Source: Streptomyces sp. MMBL 11-1
Lineage (GTDB): Bacteria; Actinomycetota; Actinomycetes; Streptomycetales; Streptomycetaceae
Direction of reading: 5' to 3'
Length of the DNA: 64,000 bases
NCBI RefSeq assembly: GCF_028622875.1
Contig: NZ_CP117709.1
Coordinates: 5,025,001 to 5,089,000, forward strand
Shown: positions 43,163-50,965 of the stretch, one piece after another
Numbering within the stretch: the stretch's first letter is position 1
Layout: every line of letters starts with the position of its first letter
Translations under genes and position numbers: made by a program
Notes under the pieces: model-generated
What the model was told of the DNA's origin: nothing
Databases searched by the model: none
What the model saw: the letters and a program-made list of their open reading frames with translations, nothing else

Positions 43163-43903
43163 CTACCCTGCTTTCTTTTCCAGGGCGACGATGCGTGCGC
43201 CCTGCGCTTTGACGAGTTTTTCAAGGGCGGCGACCCTCGTCTCGATGGTGGACACGGGGGGCGGCGTGGGCGTCGTGGGGTTCCAGCTCGCCGAGTGCTT
43301 GAGCCGCTCGGCGATGCGGTCGCGGATGGAGGGCATGGTGAAACCCCGGGGGTCGACCTTGTCGCTGGACCATTCGGCGTGGCCGATGGTCGACTTGGCG
43401 CTCCATCCGTGTGCGCGGCAGATGGCTGCGGAGGCGCGGACGATGGCCTCGATCTGCTTCGCGGGCCACGGGTCCTTTCCGTCGCCGAGGTTTTCGCATT
43501 CGAAACCGTAGAACCGCGCATTGCCGTCCACGCCGGTCTTGTTGCCCTTGGTGGGCTTCGTCGGCGCGGTTCCGTAGTTCTCCGCGATGACCTGGTTGAG
43601 GACGGTGCCGTCGCCGCCGCCGGCGTGGTTGGCTCGGCCCAGGCCGACGAGGTAGACCACGCCGTCCTTGCCGATGACGCCGTGGCACAGTGGGCCGGGC
43701 AGTCCCGAGTAGCCGGTGCGGCAGATGTTGACCGTGTTCTGCGTGCCCTTGGTGACGGTGTGGTGGATGAGGACGCCGTTGACCGGCCCCCACTTTCCGA
43801 CGGAGTTGCGGTTGTGCGTGCGCCAGGAGCCGACTTCGACGACGGTGACTCCTTCGGCACGTAGTGCCGCTACAAGAGGGTTGGCGGTGAGGGGAGTTGC
43901 CAC
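43163..43903 (-). CDS. N-acetylmuramoyl-L-alanine amidase (PGRP endolysin)
   Basis: 246 residues from GTG 43903, with GGAGGTGA upstream. The PGRP/amidase-2 fold shows zinc ligands in VLIHHTVTKGT and in IGHAEWSSDKVDPRG, and the ANHAGGGDG loop. A short coiled coil (ETRVAALEKLVKAQGARIVA) closes the protein and may multimerise it. No signal peptide is present, so release depends on the holin encoded next. It cleaves the amide bond between MurNAc and the stem peptide. Confidence 0.9.
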   Translation of the reverse strand: MATPLTANPLVAALRAEGVTVVEVGSWRTHNRNSVGKWGPVNGVLIHHTVTKGTQNTVNICRTGYSGLPGPLCHGVIGKDGVVYLVGLGRANHAGGGDGTVLNQVIAENYGTAPTKPTKGNKTGVDGNARFYGFECENLGDGKDPWPAKQIEAIVRASAAICRAHGWSAKSTIGHAEWSSDKVDPRGFTMPSIRDRIAERLKHSASWNPTTPTPPPVSTIETRVAALEKLVKAQGARIVALEKKAG

Positions 43904-44208
43904 TACTTCACCTCCGGCCAGGCCCACTGGCCTACGTCGTCGCCTTCGAGGCGGGAGGTGGCCCAGTAGGTGTCGTTTCCGTCCAGATGGACGGCCAGGT
44001 TGACGGCGGGGGGTTCGTGGTCCCAGACGCGGACGACGACAGCCGGGTAGACGGCGCCTTCGACTGCTTCGTTGCCGACGTGGGCGATGAACCCGGTGCG
44101 CGTCGACTTGGCGCTCGTTGCGTAGTCGTTTCGGCGCTGGTTGATGACCTGTGCGTCGTGGTCGCTGAGCCGGTAGAGGACGGTGCGGCCAGGGGTGGGT
44201 GAGGGCAC
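43903..44208 (-). CDS. Phage protein, possibly virion-associated
   Basis: 101 residues from GTG 44208 with AGGAGG nine bases upstream. The pattern GRTVLYRLSDHDAQVINQRR, then AVVVRVWDHEPPAVNLAVHL and GNDTYWATSRLEGD, is common in small actinophage proteins encoded near the tail-fibre and lysis genes. It overlaps the amidase start by one base. The structural role is an inference from location. Confidence 0.6.
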   Translation of the reverse strand: MPSPTPGRTVLYRLSDHDAQVINQRRNDYATSAKSTRTGFIAHVGNEAVEGAVYPAVVVRVWDHEPPAVNLAVHLDGNDTYWATSRLEGDDVGQWAWPEVK

Positions 44209-44222
44209 TGTCTTCTGCCTCC

Positions 44223-45728
44223 TTACGTGGCGGGGGTGGTGCCGGTGACGGCCGGGGAGGACTTGGAGCCTTCGCCGGTGCCGTTCACGGCGGCGACCTG
44301 GATGGAGTACGCGGTTTCCGCGCTGTATCCGGTCAGGTTGGTGGTGGCGGCGGGTGCGGTGACCGTCGCCTTGACGGTCGAGCCGTCGTAGACCTTGTAG
44401 GAGGTCACGGGGGGGTTTGCACCGGCGGGTGCGGCCCAGTTGACCGTCATGCCGGTGGTGGTGACGTTCGTGACGGCGACTGCGGTGGGTGCGCCCGGGA
44501 CGGCCGGGGTGGGCACGGTGCCCGTGAGAGCGCTGGAGGGGGCGCTGACGCCGGAGCTGTTGCCTGCGGCGACGGTGAAGGAGTAGGTCTGCGCGGCGGT
44601 GTACTGGAGCGTGACGTGAGGGGCCGCGCCGAGGGGGGAGTTGACCACGGCGACCTGGCGGGTGCCGTCGTAGACCGCGTAATACTCCGGTGCCCCGTTG
44701 GACCCGTTGATCGTCGGGGGGCTGATGGTGAGCTGCACCTGGCCGCCGACGACCGGGGACACGGTCAGGCTCGGGGCGCCGGGCGTACCGGGGGCGACGG
44801 TGGAGGCCGGCAGAGCGCCGCGCAGGGGCGGGGAGAACTCGCTGTAGGCGGTGCCGTAGGAGTTGGTGCGTACTGCGCGGACCTTCAGCGCGAACCGTCG
44901 TCGGGGTGTCGTGTAGGCGGGTGTGGTGAAGGTGACAGTGGGGGTGCCGGCCGAGGGCTGGTTGACTTCGCCGAGCTTGACGTCTCGGCTGCTGAGTCCG
45001 GGGCGGGAGGAGTCCATGCCGTCGGTGGTCCCCGGGGTGGGGTTGTCGAAGATTTCGTACTTGGTGACGTTGGGGACTGTCGTCCAGCGGAGCTGGATTC
45101 CGCCGCCGCCCGCTGTGGTGATGACCGGTAGCGGGGCGGCGAAGTCGAGGTCGTTGGGCGGACGGGGCGGGAGCGTGAGCTGCTGGCGGTCGTACCCGAC
45201 GGCGGGCGTGGTGACGGTCAGTTCATCGCTCTCCGGTCCGAACTCGCCCGCCTGGTTGTGTGCGGCGACGGTGACGGTGTACGCGGTCTCCGGCTCGATG
45301 GGGGTCCACACCGGGTCCTCGGGGTCGCTCTTGTCCCAGAACCCGCTGATGGTGGCCGAGGACTCCCCGCCGGGCTGGTGCACTTCTCCGGTGGTGTTGA
45401 TGGTGACGCGGTGCCCGGCCACGCCGACGCCCTGGAGGCCGGTGACGCCCATGTAGTAGCTGTCGTCGAGGTCGGCGGCCATGTCGCCTACGTTGGAGCG
45501 CCAGAACAGCAGGAACTGGTGCGGCTCGTTGACGCCGAGGGAGTGGGGTTCGCCGGCCTTGTCGAGGTACCACAGGGGCTTGGGCGGGACGACCTGCTCT
45601 CCGTAGTCGGAGGGCCGGTCGGCGAGGTGCTGGGCTGCGGTGCGGGGCTGGTTGACCAGGCCGACCGGGGTGCCGGGCTCGGCTGTGAGGTCGCTGGTGG
45701 TGTTGAGGTTCCATCGCTCGTTCGCCAT
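44223..45728 (-). CDS. Fibronectin type III repeat phage protein
   Basis: 501 residues from ATG 45728. The C-terminal half has two or three FN3 modules (PGAPTAVAVTNVTTTGMTVN, then SYKVYDGSTVKATV and the ETAYSIQVAAVNGTGEGS strand). Earlier segments with AYTVTVAAHNQAGEFG and KYEIFDNPTP suggest further beta modules. FN3 proteins decorate phage tails or capsids and can bind surface polysaccharides. Place between membrane and lysis genes suits a minor tail or receptor-binding protein. The N-terminal 150 residues are unassigned. Confidence 0.75.
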   Translation of the reverse strand: MANERWNLNTTSDLTAEPGTPVGLVNQPRTAAQHLADRPSDYGEQVVPPKPLWYLDKAGEPHSLGVNEPHQFLLFWRSNVGDMAADLDDSYYMGVTGLQGVGVAGHRVTINTTGEVHQPGGESSATISGFWDKSDPEDPVWTPIEPETAYTVTVAAHNQAGEFGPESDELTVTTPAVGYDRQQLTLPPRPPNDLDFAAPLPVITTAGGGGIQLRWTTVPNVTKYEIFDNPTPGTTDGMDSSRPGLSSRDVKLGEVNQPSAGTPTVTFTTPAYTTPRRRFALKVRAVRTNSYGTAYSEFSPPLRGALPASTVAPGTPGAPSLTVSPVVGGQVQLTISPPTINGSNGAPEYYAVYDGTRQVAVVNSPLGAAPHVTLQYTAAQTYSFTVAAGNSSGVSAPSSALTGTVPTPAVPGAPTAVAVTNVTTTGMTVNWAAPAGANPPVTSYKVYDGSTVKATVTAPAATTNLTGYSAETAYSIQVAAVNGTGEGSKSSPAVTGTTPAT

Positions 45729-45874
45729 CAAGAGGGCCTTTCTGCGTCGGGGGGCGGGGAGGGTGGCGGGTCGCAGGGGCATGGGCGGTGACGGGTGCTG
45801 AGCCAGGCGATGACCATGCCGGTGGCGGCGACGACGATGGAGGCCACCTGTGCGACGAGGTCACTGGTGTGCAC
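45728..45874 (-). CDS. Small membrane protein (1-TM), copy B
   Basis: 48 residues from GTG 45874, with GGGAG seven bases upstream. TSDLVAQVASIVVAATGMVI is a membrane segment, followed by a Cys/Pro-rich tail (PCPCDPPPSPPP). The stop shares a base with the next ATG (TGATG). It resembles the 57-residue protein at 46249-46422 (SDVAAQIVSIFVSALGLVIF), pointing to gene duplication. Confidence 0.65.
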   Translation of the reverse strand: MHTSDLVAQVASIVVAATGMVIAWLSTRHRPCPCDPPPSPPPDAERPS

Positions 45875-46286
45875 GGCTGGTCTCCCTCACCTCGTAGAGC
45901 CACGCGGCCGTGGCGACGGCGGCGACCGCCAGGTAGCGCAAGGCGTTGGTGAAGTTGGCCGCGAAGGTGGTCTCGACTCGCAGGAGTGCCATGGTGGCGA
46001 AGATCAGGATGTAGGCGGCGATGTAGGCCATGGGGCGCAGGCTGTCGCGGATGACGACGTAGGCCATGGCGGTGAGGCCGAGGCATACGCCGGTCACGGT
46101 GAGTCCGATGGCGATGATCTGGGCGGCGCCGTGGGTGGCGGTGATGGAGAGAGCCCCTTCGCGGCCCATGCCCCGGTACAGGGCCAGGGAGATGACGTAG
46201 GCCGACAGGCCGATGCCCAGGATGTGGGCCGGTTCCCAGTGGCTGCGGTCAGAGAGCGCGATCGTCTTCGCTGCGGGTGTCGTCAT
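45861..46286 (-). CDS. Four-TM membrane protein, copy B
   Basis: 141 residues with about four membrane helices. The third, SLRPMAYIAAYILIFATMAL, aligns with SLRMMGYLAAYLLAFAAISL in the protein at 46419-46823, and both end with a WL(Y/R)-x-x-RE tail. It overlaps both flanking genes. Holin-like or tail-associated membrane roles are possible, but the family is not recognised. Confidence 0.65.
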   Translation of the reverse strand: MTTPAAKTIALSDRSHWEPAHILGIGLSAYVISLALYRGMGREGALSITATHGAAQIIAIGLTVTGVCLGLTAMAYVVIRDSLRPMAYIAAYILIFATMALLRVETTFAANFTNALRYLAVAAVATAAWLYEVRETSRAHQ

Positions 46287-46422
46287 GGGGGTGCCTTCTG
46301 CGAGGGCGGGGGACCGGGTCGGGGTCCTCCGGGAGGTATTTCGCGATGAGTCGGAAGATGACGAGGCCGAGTGCGCTGACGAATATGCTGACGATCTGCG
46401 CGGCGACGTCGGACATCGTCAT
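46249..46422 (-). CDS. Small membrane protein (1-TM), copy A
   Basis: 57 residues from ATG 46422, after GGGAGGG; a second ATG at 46416 is possible. One membrane helix (DVAAQIVSIFVSALGLVIFR) precedes a charged tail (PRPRRRHPHDDTRSEDD). It overlaps the genes on either side. It is the paralogue of the 48-residue protein at 45728-45874. Confidence 0.65.
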   Translation of the reverse strand: MTMSDVAAQIVSIFVSALGLVIFRLIAKYLPEDPDPVPRPRRRHPHDDTRSEDDRAL

Positions 46423-46823
46423 GTGCCCTCCCGCAGGTACCGCAGCCAGGCGGAGAACGCAGCCAGGGAAACGCCGATGAAACTGATGACGTTGGCGAGC
46501 TGCATCCACACCGTGGCCGGGGAGTTGAAGAGTGAAATCGCGGCGAATGCCAGCAGGTATGCCGCGAGGTATCCCATCATTCGGAGGCTGGACGTCTTGA
46601 TGGAATAGGCCGCAGAGGCGATACCCAGCACAATTCCGAGCGTGGTGTACACCAGGGCGATGTAGTACGCCGGAGTGTCCCCTGGCGCGTCGACCACGGA
46701 GAAGGGGGTGCTGCCGAGAGCTTTTTGCAGCGACGCGGCGGCGGTGAACACACCCAGTCCGATGCCGAGAACCTTCTTTGTGAAGGCCGGCGGATAGATG
46801 AGTCCGTCGTAGTCGGTCCTCAC
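46419..46823 (-). CDS. Four-TM membrane protein, copy A
   Basis: 134 residues from GTG 46823. About four hydrophobic helices (VLGIGLGVFTAAASL, IALVYTTLGIVLGIASAAYS, MMGYLAAYLLAFAAISL, NVISFIGVSLAAFSAWL) are visible. It is related to copy B and is translationally coupled to the 1-TM copy A. The function is unknown. Confidence 0.65.
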   Translation of the reverse strand: MRTDYDGLIYPPAFTKKVLGIGLGVFTAAASLQKALGSTPFSVVDAPGDTPAYYIALVYTTLGIVLGIASAAYSIKTSSLRMMGYLAAYLLAFAAISLFNSPATVWMQLANVISFIGVSLAAFSAWLRYLREGT

Positions 46824-46824
46824 G

Positions 46825-47073
46825 TCACATCCCGAGGTAAAGGTGCGCGGGCGGGTTGGGCACGTAGCCCGGAGTGCGGACTACCAGTCCGTCGGGCCGC
46901 GCCTTGGTGTTCGCCTCGTGCAGGCCGTAGGTGATGTCGTTGAGCTGGTTGCGGGCGGCGTAGGTGGCCGGGTCGACGGAGCCGCCCCGGTCGCGGTTGA
47001 TCTTCTTGTAGCCCCCGTCGGTCAGGCCCTCGTTCATCTCGCCGCCGAGGGGGCGGCTGGTCGCGTAGCTCAC
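46825..47073 (-). CDS. Small phage protein
   Basis: 82 residues from GTG 47073 with AAAGGAG upstream. It is hydrophilic, with a helical middle (YAARNQLNDITYGLHEANTK) and a Pro-rich end. It may be virion-associated, by analogy with neighbouring small proteins. No family recognised. The 100 bases to its right hold no gene. Confidence 0.6.
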   Translation of the reverse strand: MSYATSRPLGGEMNEGLTDGGYKKINRDRGGSVDPATYAARNQLNDITYGLHEANTKARPDGLVVRTPGYVPNPPAHLYLGM

Positions 47074-47173
47074 GGGGACTCCTTTCTGCGGCATGCGTGC
47101 CGATTGACGCGAATGCGGGCAGCCTTTCCCCGGAGCCGGCGAAGGGCGCCCATCAACCGAGTGAGGAGCAGGG

Positions 47174-47425
47174 TCACTTCTTCTCTCCGATCTTCTTCAC
47201 GGCCGGGGCGGCACGCTTCTTCGAGGAGCCCGGCGAGACCCCGGCGCCCATGGTTCGGCCCACGGAAATCCCAGCCGAGAACTCCGAGTTGGCCGACGGA
47301 GCCTTCGGCCCGTACGCGCCCTTGGTGCGCTGATCCTGAAGGTTCGACTTTCCCTGGGTGACTCCGGTGACGTTGTCGCCCCGGCCGGTGCGCCGGCGGT
47401 CGGTGGTGCGGGTGGCCTTGGGCAT
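47174..47425 (-). CDS. Small basic phage protein
   Basis: 83 residues, rich in Lys/Arg/Gly/Ser with no hydrophobic core (PKATRTTDRRRTGRGDN at the start, SSKKRAAPAVKKIGEKK at the end). It is probably disordered and could bind nucleic acid. It starts one base after the upstream stop. Confidence 0.55.
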   Translation of the reverse strand: MPKATRTTDRRRTGRGDNVTGVTQGKSNLQDQRTKGAYGPKAPSANSEFSAGISVGRTMGAGVSPGSSKKRAAPAVKKIGEKK

Positions 47426-47719
47426 TTAGATCACTCCCAGAGCGGGGTACGAGGTGGCGGAAAAGCCGGACTGGCGCTGGCTGTAGTCGACGCGGCTGCC
47501 GGGATACACGTCGTCCAGGCGGGCAATGTCATCGATTCCGGGAATGTGCTGCCGGTATCCGAAACGCGGCGGGGTGCGGCCGATATTCGGAATGGGCGGC
47601 TTCATCTGGCGTGCCGTGTCCGCCGGGATATCGGTCCACTCGCGCAGGTAGTTGGTGACCTGTTGCTCCTGGAGCGAGGACCACGGGCGTCGGGCGTACA
47701 TGGAGTCCTGGGGCTGCAT
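47426..47719 (-). CDS. Small phage protein
   Basis: 97 residues from ATG 47719 with GGAGG eight bases upstream. It is Pro/Arg/Tyr-rich (PRFGYRQHIPGIDDIARLDD) and probably extended. No family recognised. It is part of a run of seven short coupled genes with similar composition. Confidence 0.6.
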   Translation of the reverse strand: MQPQDSMYARRPWSSLQEQQVTNYLREWTDIPADTARQMKPPIPNIGRTPPRFGYRQHIPGIDDIARLDDVYPGSRVDYSQRQSGFSATSYPALGVI

Positions 47720-47724
47720 GCTGC

Positions 47725-48294
47725 TCACCTCCACGCAGGCCGAAGGCGCTGGAGCTGCTGCCTCCGCTGCTCGTTGACGGCGGTGAAGGCCGGCGTGACC
47801 TCCTGGGTGTAGACCCTCTGGGCGGTCGCGAAGCGTGCCTGGGTGGACACCAGCGTTTCGCTCTTGCCGTCATTGACGAGGGGGCTGCCGATCATGGAGC
47901 CGCGCTGGGTCCACCGCTCGCCGCGCGCTTGGGCCTGGAGGCCGGCGAACGGGTGGACGTCGTCGGTCCAGTAGTAGTCGGCGGGGTCGATCCGCTCCCC
48001 CTTGTGGACACCGCGCTCGTAGGACTTCTGGGTGGCGCGGTTCCCGATGCTGTTGAGCAGACGGTCCTGGCGGCGGGTGCCGGCGCCGATGGTGCCCAGA
48101 TAGCCGTCGGGGTACTGGGCGCTGGGCACATGCCCGGTGTCCATGAGACGGCGGGCGTCGAGGATGTCGCGGGCTCCGGACATGAGCGTGCCGCCGGAGC
48201 CGCCGGTGTACGTCATCGCCCCGCCGACAGGCGCCTGGTAGGGCGGGTTGAACATCACGTTGCTGTTCGCGCCAGCACGGTTGGGATAGCTCAT
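47725..48294 (-). CDS. Phage protein of unknown function
   Basis: 189 residues from ATG 48294 (ATGA overlap upstream). Gly/Tyr/Asn-rich N-terminus (NRAGANSNVMFNPPYQAPVG), then a charged, helical C-terminal part (TAVNEQRRQQLQRLRPAWR). Composition suggests a structural or scaffold-like role, but there is no diagnostic motif. Confidence 0.6.
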   Translation of the reverse strand: MSYPNRAGANSNVMFNPPYQAPVGGAMTYTGGSGGTLMSGARDILDARRLMDTGHVPSAQYPDGYLGTIGAGTRRQDRLLNSIGNRATQKSYERGVHKGERIDPADYYWTDDVHPFAGLQAQARGERWTQRGSMIGSPLVNDGKSETLVSTQARFATAQRVYTQEVTPAFTAVNEQRRQQLQRLRPAWR

Positions 48295-49058
48295 GCCTTG
48301 TTCCACCCTCGGCTCGTCTTGTAGAGGGGATTACCGGACCGCTTCGGATCGGTCGCGATCTTGGTGATGCCTTGCAGCGATCTGCCGGCGAGCGTGACGG
48401 CCGTACCGGCGAGGGGCAGGGCGCGGCTGCCACGGCCTGGCGGGCGGGCGGCCAGGCGGGGGCCTGCGGTGGGCGGTGCCGAGGGCCTCGGCGGTGTGGC
48501 GGGCGCGCGGGACGGGGCGGCGGCCGGGGCAGCCGCAGCCGGCCTGGAGGGGCCGGCGTTGCGGTAGGCGCCCGCGTTGATCGTCACCGTCCGTCCGGGA
48601 CCTGACGGGGCGGGAGTGGAGGGCGCAGGTGTCGGGGAGGGCCAGCGCGTGGGGGTGGGGCCGGCCGCGCCAGGTGCACTCGGGGAACTGGGGGAGGGGC
48701 CGAGCATGCTGATCTGGGGCTGCGACCAGCCAGGTCCGGAAGTCACCGAAGGTGTGGCAGGGGCGGAGGCAGGGGGTGCGGGCGCGGGAGTGCTGCGCTG
48801 ACCGCGCATGGCGGCGTTGCTCATGCCGGGCAGCGCGTACTGCGCGCGGCGGAACTGGGCGGGGTTGAACGTCGGGGGCGGAGTCTGGCCCTGGACTTCG
48901 GCCGCCTGGAACAGCGACTCCTGGTGGCCTGCGGAGGGTGCCTGTGGGGTGGCCGGTGCGGGCTGCGGGGCAGCCGGGGTGACCCGGTGGCGGCGCATGG
49001 CCTGGTCGCCGAACCCTCGGAAGGCGGGCTGGCGGAACTGGTCGGTGTTGAAGTCCAT
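48291..49058 (-). CDS. Pro/Ala-rich phage protein with a repeated FN-QFR-AMR motif
   Basis: 255 residues, mostly low-complexity Pro/Ala/Ser. Two short motifs are alike: FNTDQFRQPAFRGFGDQAMR (residues 3-22) and FNPAQFRRAQYALPGMSNAAMR (about 64-85). They may be binding peptides presented on a disordered chain. The C-terminal end is basic (KIATDPKRSGNPLYKTSRG). Function unknown. Confidence 0.6.
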   Translation of the reverse strand: MDFNTDQFRQPAFRGFGDQAMRRHRVTPAAPQPAPATPQAPSAGHQESLFQAAEVQGQTPPPTFNPAQFRRAQYALPGMSNAAMRGQRSTPAPAPPASAPATPSVTSGPGWSQPQISMLGPSPSSPSAPGAAGPTPTRWPSPTPAPSTPAPSGPGRTVTINAGAYRNAGPSRPAAAAPAAAPSRAPATPPRPSAPPTAGPRLAARPPGRGSRALPLAGTAVTLAGRSLQGITKIATDPKRSGNPLYKTSRGWNKA

Positions 49059-49064
49059 GGTGGT

Positions 49065-49256
49065 TCACCTCCCGCTGGAGAGTCCGTGTCGAAATTCGTT
49101 CAGTGCGCCCGCGCGTGCGCTGTCCGTGCCCACGGCCGGTGCCTGGCCGGGCACCGTGGCGGCCGGTGCCGGGGCGAGGGAGCCTCGGTCGGCGGAGCCC
49201 GTGGTGCGCAGCGAGCTGAGCGCGGGTGGGCTGGGTGAGGTGACGGCGGTGCTCAT
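49065..49256 (-). CDS. Small phage protein
   Basis: 63 residues from ATG 49256, overlapping the upstream stop (ATGA). Ala/Ser/Pro-rich, ending in NEFRHGLSSGR. No domain recognised. Confidence 0.55.
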   Translation of the reverse strand: MSTAVTSPSPPALSSLRTTGSADRGSLAPAPAATVPGQAPAVGTDSARAGALNEFRHGLSSGR

Positions 49257-49537
49257 GAGCGAGCCCACCCCAGTCCGTCTCCTGCGGCGGGCGCCGTTCC
49301 TGCGGGAGGTGCGGTCTGGGTGACGGTGCGGTCGCCTCGCGCGGTGTTGTACGCGGACGCGCCGAACTGGGCGGCGCTGAGCATGCGGCTGCCGGTGGTG
49401 CCGGTGGCCGTACCCGCGCTGATGGTTCCGCTGCTGGCAGCAGCCTGTACGGAGGTGCGTGCCGAGTTGGTGGCCGCGCCCCTGCCGAGGGTCGACAGTC
49501 CCGCTCGGGCGGCGATGCCGGCGATGGCGGGCAGCAT
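49253..49537 (-). CDS. Small Ala/Gly/Thr-rich phage protein
   Basis: 94 residues. The moderately hydrophobic N-terminus (LPAIAGIAARAGLSTLGRG) may form an amphipathic helix or weak membrane anchor. The rest is Ala/Gly/Thr-rich. It is two bases downstream of the gene at 49540 and coupled to the next one. No family recognised. Confidence 0.55.
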   Translation of the reverse strand: MLPAIAGIAARAGLSTLGRGAATNSARTSVQAAASSGTISAGTATGTTGSRMLSAAQFGASAYNTARGDRTVTQTAPPAGTAPAAGDGLGWARS

Positions 49538-49539
49538 GG

Positions 49540-49917
49540 TCAGCCCTTCTTGCCCGTGTCGGCGCCGGCACGGAAGTTGTCCTGGTCTCCGAACGCGGAC
49601 GGCATGCGGTAGCGGCTGGTGGTGGCGCAGTCGGGGCAGCCGGGGCCGTGAAGGGCCCGCTTGATGCGGGTGACGCCGGTGGGCCCGTAGGTGTCTGCGG
49701 TCGAGGCCAGGCGCTGGGAGCGGCGGGCGGACGTGGAGCCGGTCTCGTTGCCGCCGGATTTCGACATTCCGGAGCGGCTGGCGGTCTGCCCGGTCTGGGG
49801 GCGAATCCAGCGCACGTTGTGCAGCTCATCGCCCATGACGGGGAACTGACCGGCGCTCAGGGAGCCGGTCGACGTCGAGGTCTTGCCCCGGTTCGGGGGC
49901 GTCCAGTGGGTGCTCAT
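49540..49917 (-). CDS. Small phage protein with CPDC motif
   Basis: 125 residues. Polar Ser/Thr/Arg-rich chain with a single CPDC pair (GPGCPDCATTSRYRMPSAF). It is the first gene of the leftward small-protein run, preceded by an AT-richer gap with a possible promoter. No function assignable. Confidence 0.55.
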   Translation of the reverse strand: MSTHWTPPNRGKTSTSTGSLSAGQFPVMGDELHNVRWIRPQTGQTASRSGMSKSGGNETGSTSARRSQRLASTADTYGPTGVTRIKRALHGPGCPDCATTSRYRMPSAFGDQDNFRAGADTGKKG

Positions 49918-49964
49918 GTCTTCCTCCGCGCGGCGCTGGTCGGCCCTCGGGAGTCAGAACGTGA

Positions 49965-49982
49965 TTCATATACGAGTCAGGA
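49965..49982 (-). promoter_or_regulatory. Possible phage promoter with ACTCGTATA core
   Basis: On the minus strand CTGACTCGTATATGAATC lies about 50 bases upstream of the gene starting at 49917. TATATG could be a -10. The ACTCGTAT core is shared with the 18-bp box at 34811, but the outer part is not. The 119-base gap has no gene. Confidence 0.35.
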
Positions 49983-50036
49983 AACGGTTGGGCCTGCTGG
50001 GGGGAGTTTAGGTCTCCCTGGTTTTCTTTCGGTATT

Positions 50037-50324
50037 TCACGAGCCCATGACGCGGATCGCGATGCCGAGGATCTCCCCCTCCGGTGTCTTGCTGCGGAAG
50101 AAAGTGATCTCCTCGGTGAGTCGTGTTCCGAAGCTGCTCACGAAGGACTGGGCGATCGGGATTGCTTTCACCGCTTGATTGATGGCGCCGGCACCCACTG
50201 CCTTAAGGACTACCTGGTGGCCGGACTTCACAGCATGGGCGATAGCAGATCCCAGTTCAGGAGGTGGCGTCACACTCTTGACGCGGAACTCCTTCTCGGG
50301 CACATCTGTGGTCTGAGTCTGCAC
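50037..50324 (-). CDS. SpoVS-like (Alba-fold) protein
   Basis: 95 residues from GTG 50324. The core KAVGAGAINQAVKAIPIAQSF aligns almost residue for residue with the SpoVS signature (xAIGAGALNQAVKAVAIARGF), and the N-terminal FRVKSVTPPPELGSAIAHAV and C-terminal GEILGIAIRV complete the fold. SpoVS modulates sporulation in bacilli, and the Alba-like fold usually binds nucleic acid. A phage copy could alter host development or regulate phage RNA. The start lies behind a hairpin covering its ribosome-binding site. Confidence 0.85.
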   Translation of the reverse strand: MQTQTTDVPEKEFRVKSVTPPPELGSAIAHAVKSGHQVVLKAVGAGAINQAVKAIPIAQSFVSSFGTRLTEEITFFRSKTPEGEILGIAIRVMGS

Positions 50325-50379
50325 GACAATTAGCTCCCTGCATTTGAACTGATGCAGGGAGCGTATGGCCGGACAATTA
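50325..50379 (-). promoter_or_regulatory. Hairpin over the SpoVS-like gene ribosome-binding site, flanked by repeats
   Basis: GCTCCCTGCAT (50333-50343) and ATGCAGGGAGC (50352-50362) form a perfect 11-bp stem with an 8-base loop. On the transcript the Shine-Dalgarno GGGAG is inside the stem. The direct repeat GACAATTA flanks it at 50325-50332 and 50372-50379. It could be a translational switch, an attenuator, or a terminator after the resolvase gene. Confidence 0.6.
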
Positions 50380-50386
50380 TCGGCTG

Positions 50387-50965
50387 TTATGCCGCCGCTT
50401 TCGTGCGGGTCTTCTTCGGCGGGTTGCGGATCGTGGCGAGCACTTCCTGCTGGTATCTCAGCTCCGGTGGCTCCGGGGTGGCCAGGGCGTCGGCGATGCG
50501 GGCGAGGGCGTAGGCATCCGCCGCGTCGTGGCTGCTGGCCTCGTACTTCCAGCGCATGTAGACCGCCAGCAGCATCTTGTCCTTGTCGGCCTGTCCCGAG
50601 CCGGTGACGAACTTCTTGACGGTGGTCGGGGCGACCGCGTGGATGCGGCGCTCTACGTGCTCGGGGAACACCTCGGCCAGGGCCAGCTTCATCGCGGCGC
50701 CCAGCTCGCCCAGCTCCTCGCGCCGGTAGCGGGCGCCGTAGGCGTAGCCCTCGTAACAGATGTGCGTGGTCTGTCCGAGAACGCTGTTCCGCTCGAAATG
50801 CACGAAGAGTGTCTGGTGAACGTGCTGGATGCGCTGCATGCCGGAGCCGACGGACTTGGGGGAGAAGTCGAATACGGTCTCCTGCGCGGTGCCGGCCGTC
50901 GCGTTGTAGTGGACGACGGCACAGCCGCTGTAGGACTGGTCGATACCGATAGCGATGCGAGGCAT
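50387..50965 (-). CDS. RuvC-like Holliday junction resolvase
   Basis: 192 residues from ATG 50965 (TGATG overlap). RNase H-fold landmarks are RIAIGIDQSYSG (first Asp), ICYEGYAYG (Glu) and SSHDAADAYALARIAD (final acidic pair). Phage enzymes of this type resolve branched DNA before packaging or during recombination. It lies with RecA-like, Cas4-like and polymerase genes. The basic tail (NPPKKTRTKAAA) may bind DNA. Confidence 0.82.
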   Translation of the reverse strand: MPRIAIGIDQSYSGCAVVHYNATAGTAQETVFDFSPKSVGSGMQRIQHVHQTLFVHFERNSVLGQTTHICYEGYAYGARYRREELGELGAAMKLALAEVFPEHVERRIHAVAPTTVKKFVTGSGQADKDKMLLAVYMRWKYEASSHDAADAYALARIADALATPEPPELRYQQEVLATIRNPPKKTRTKAAA

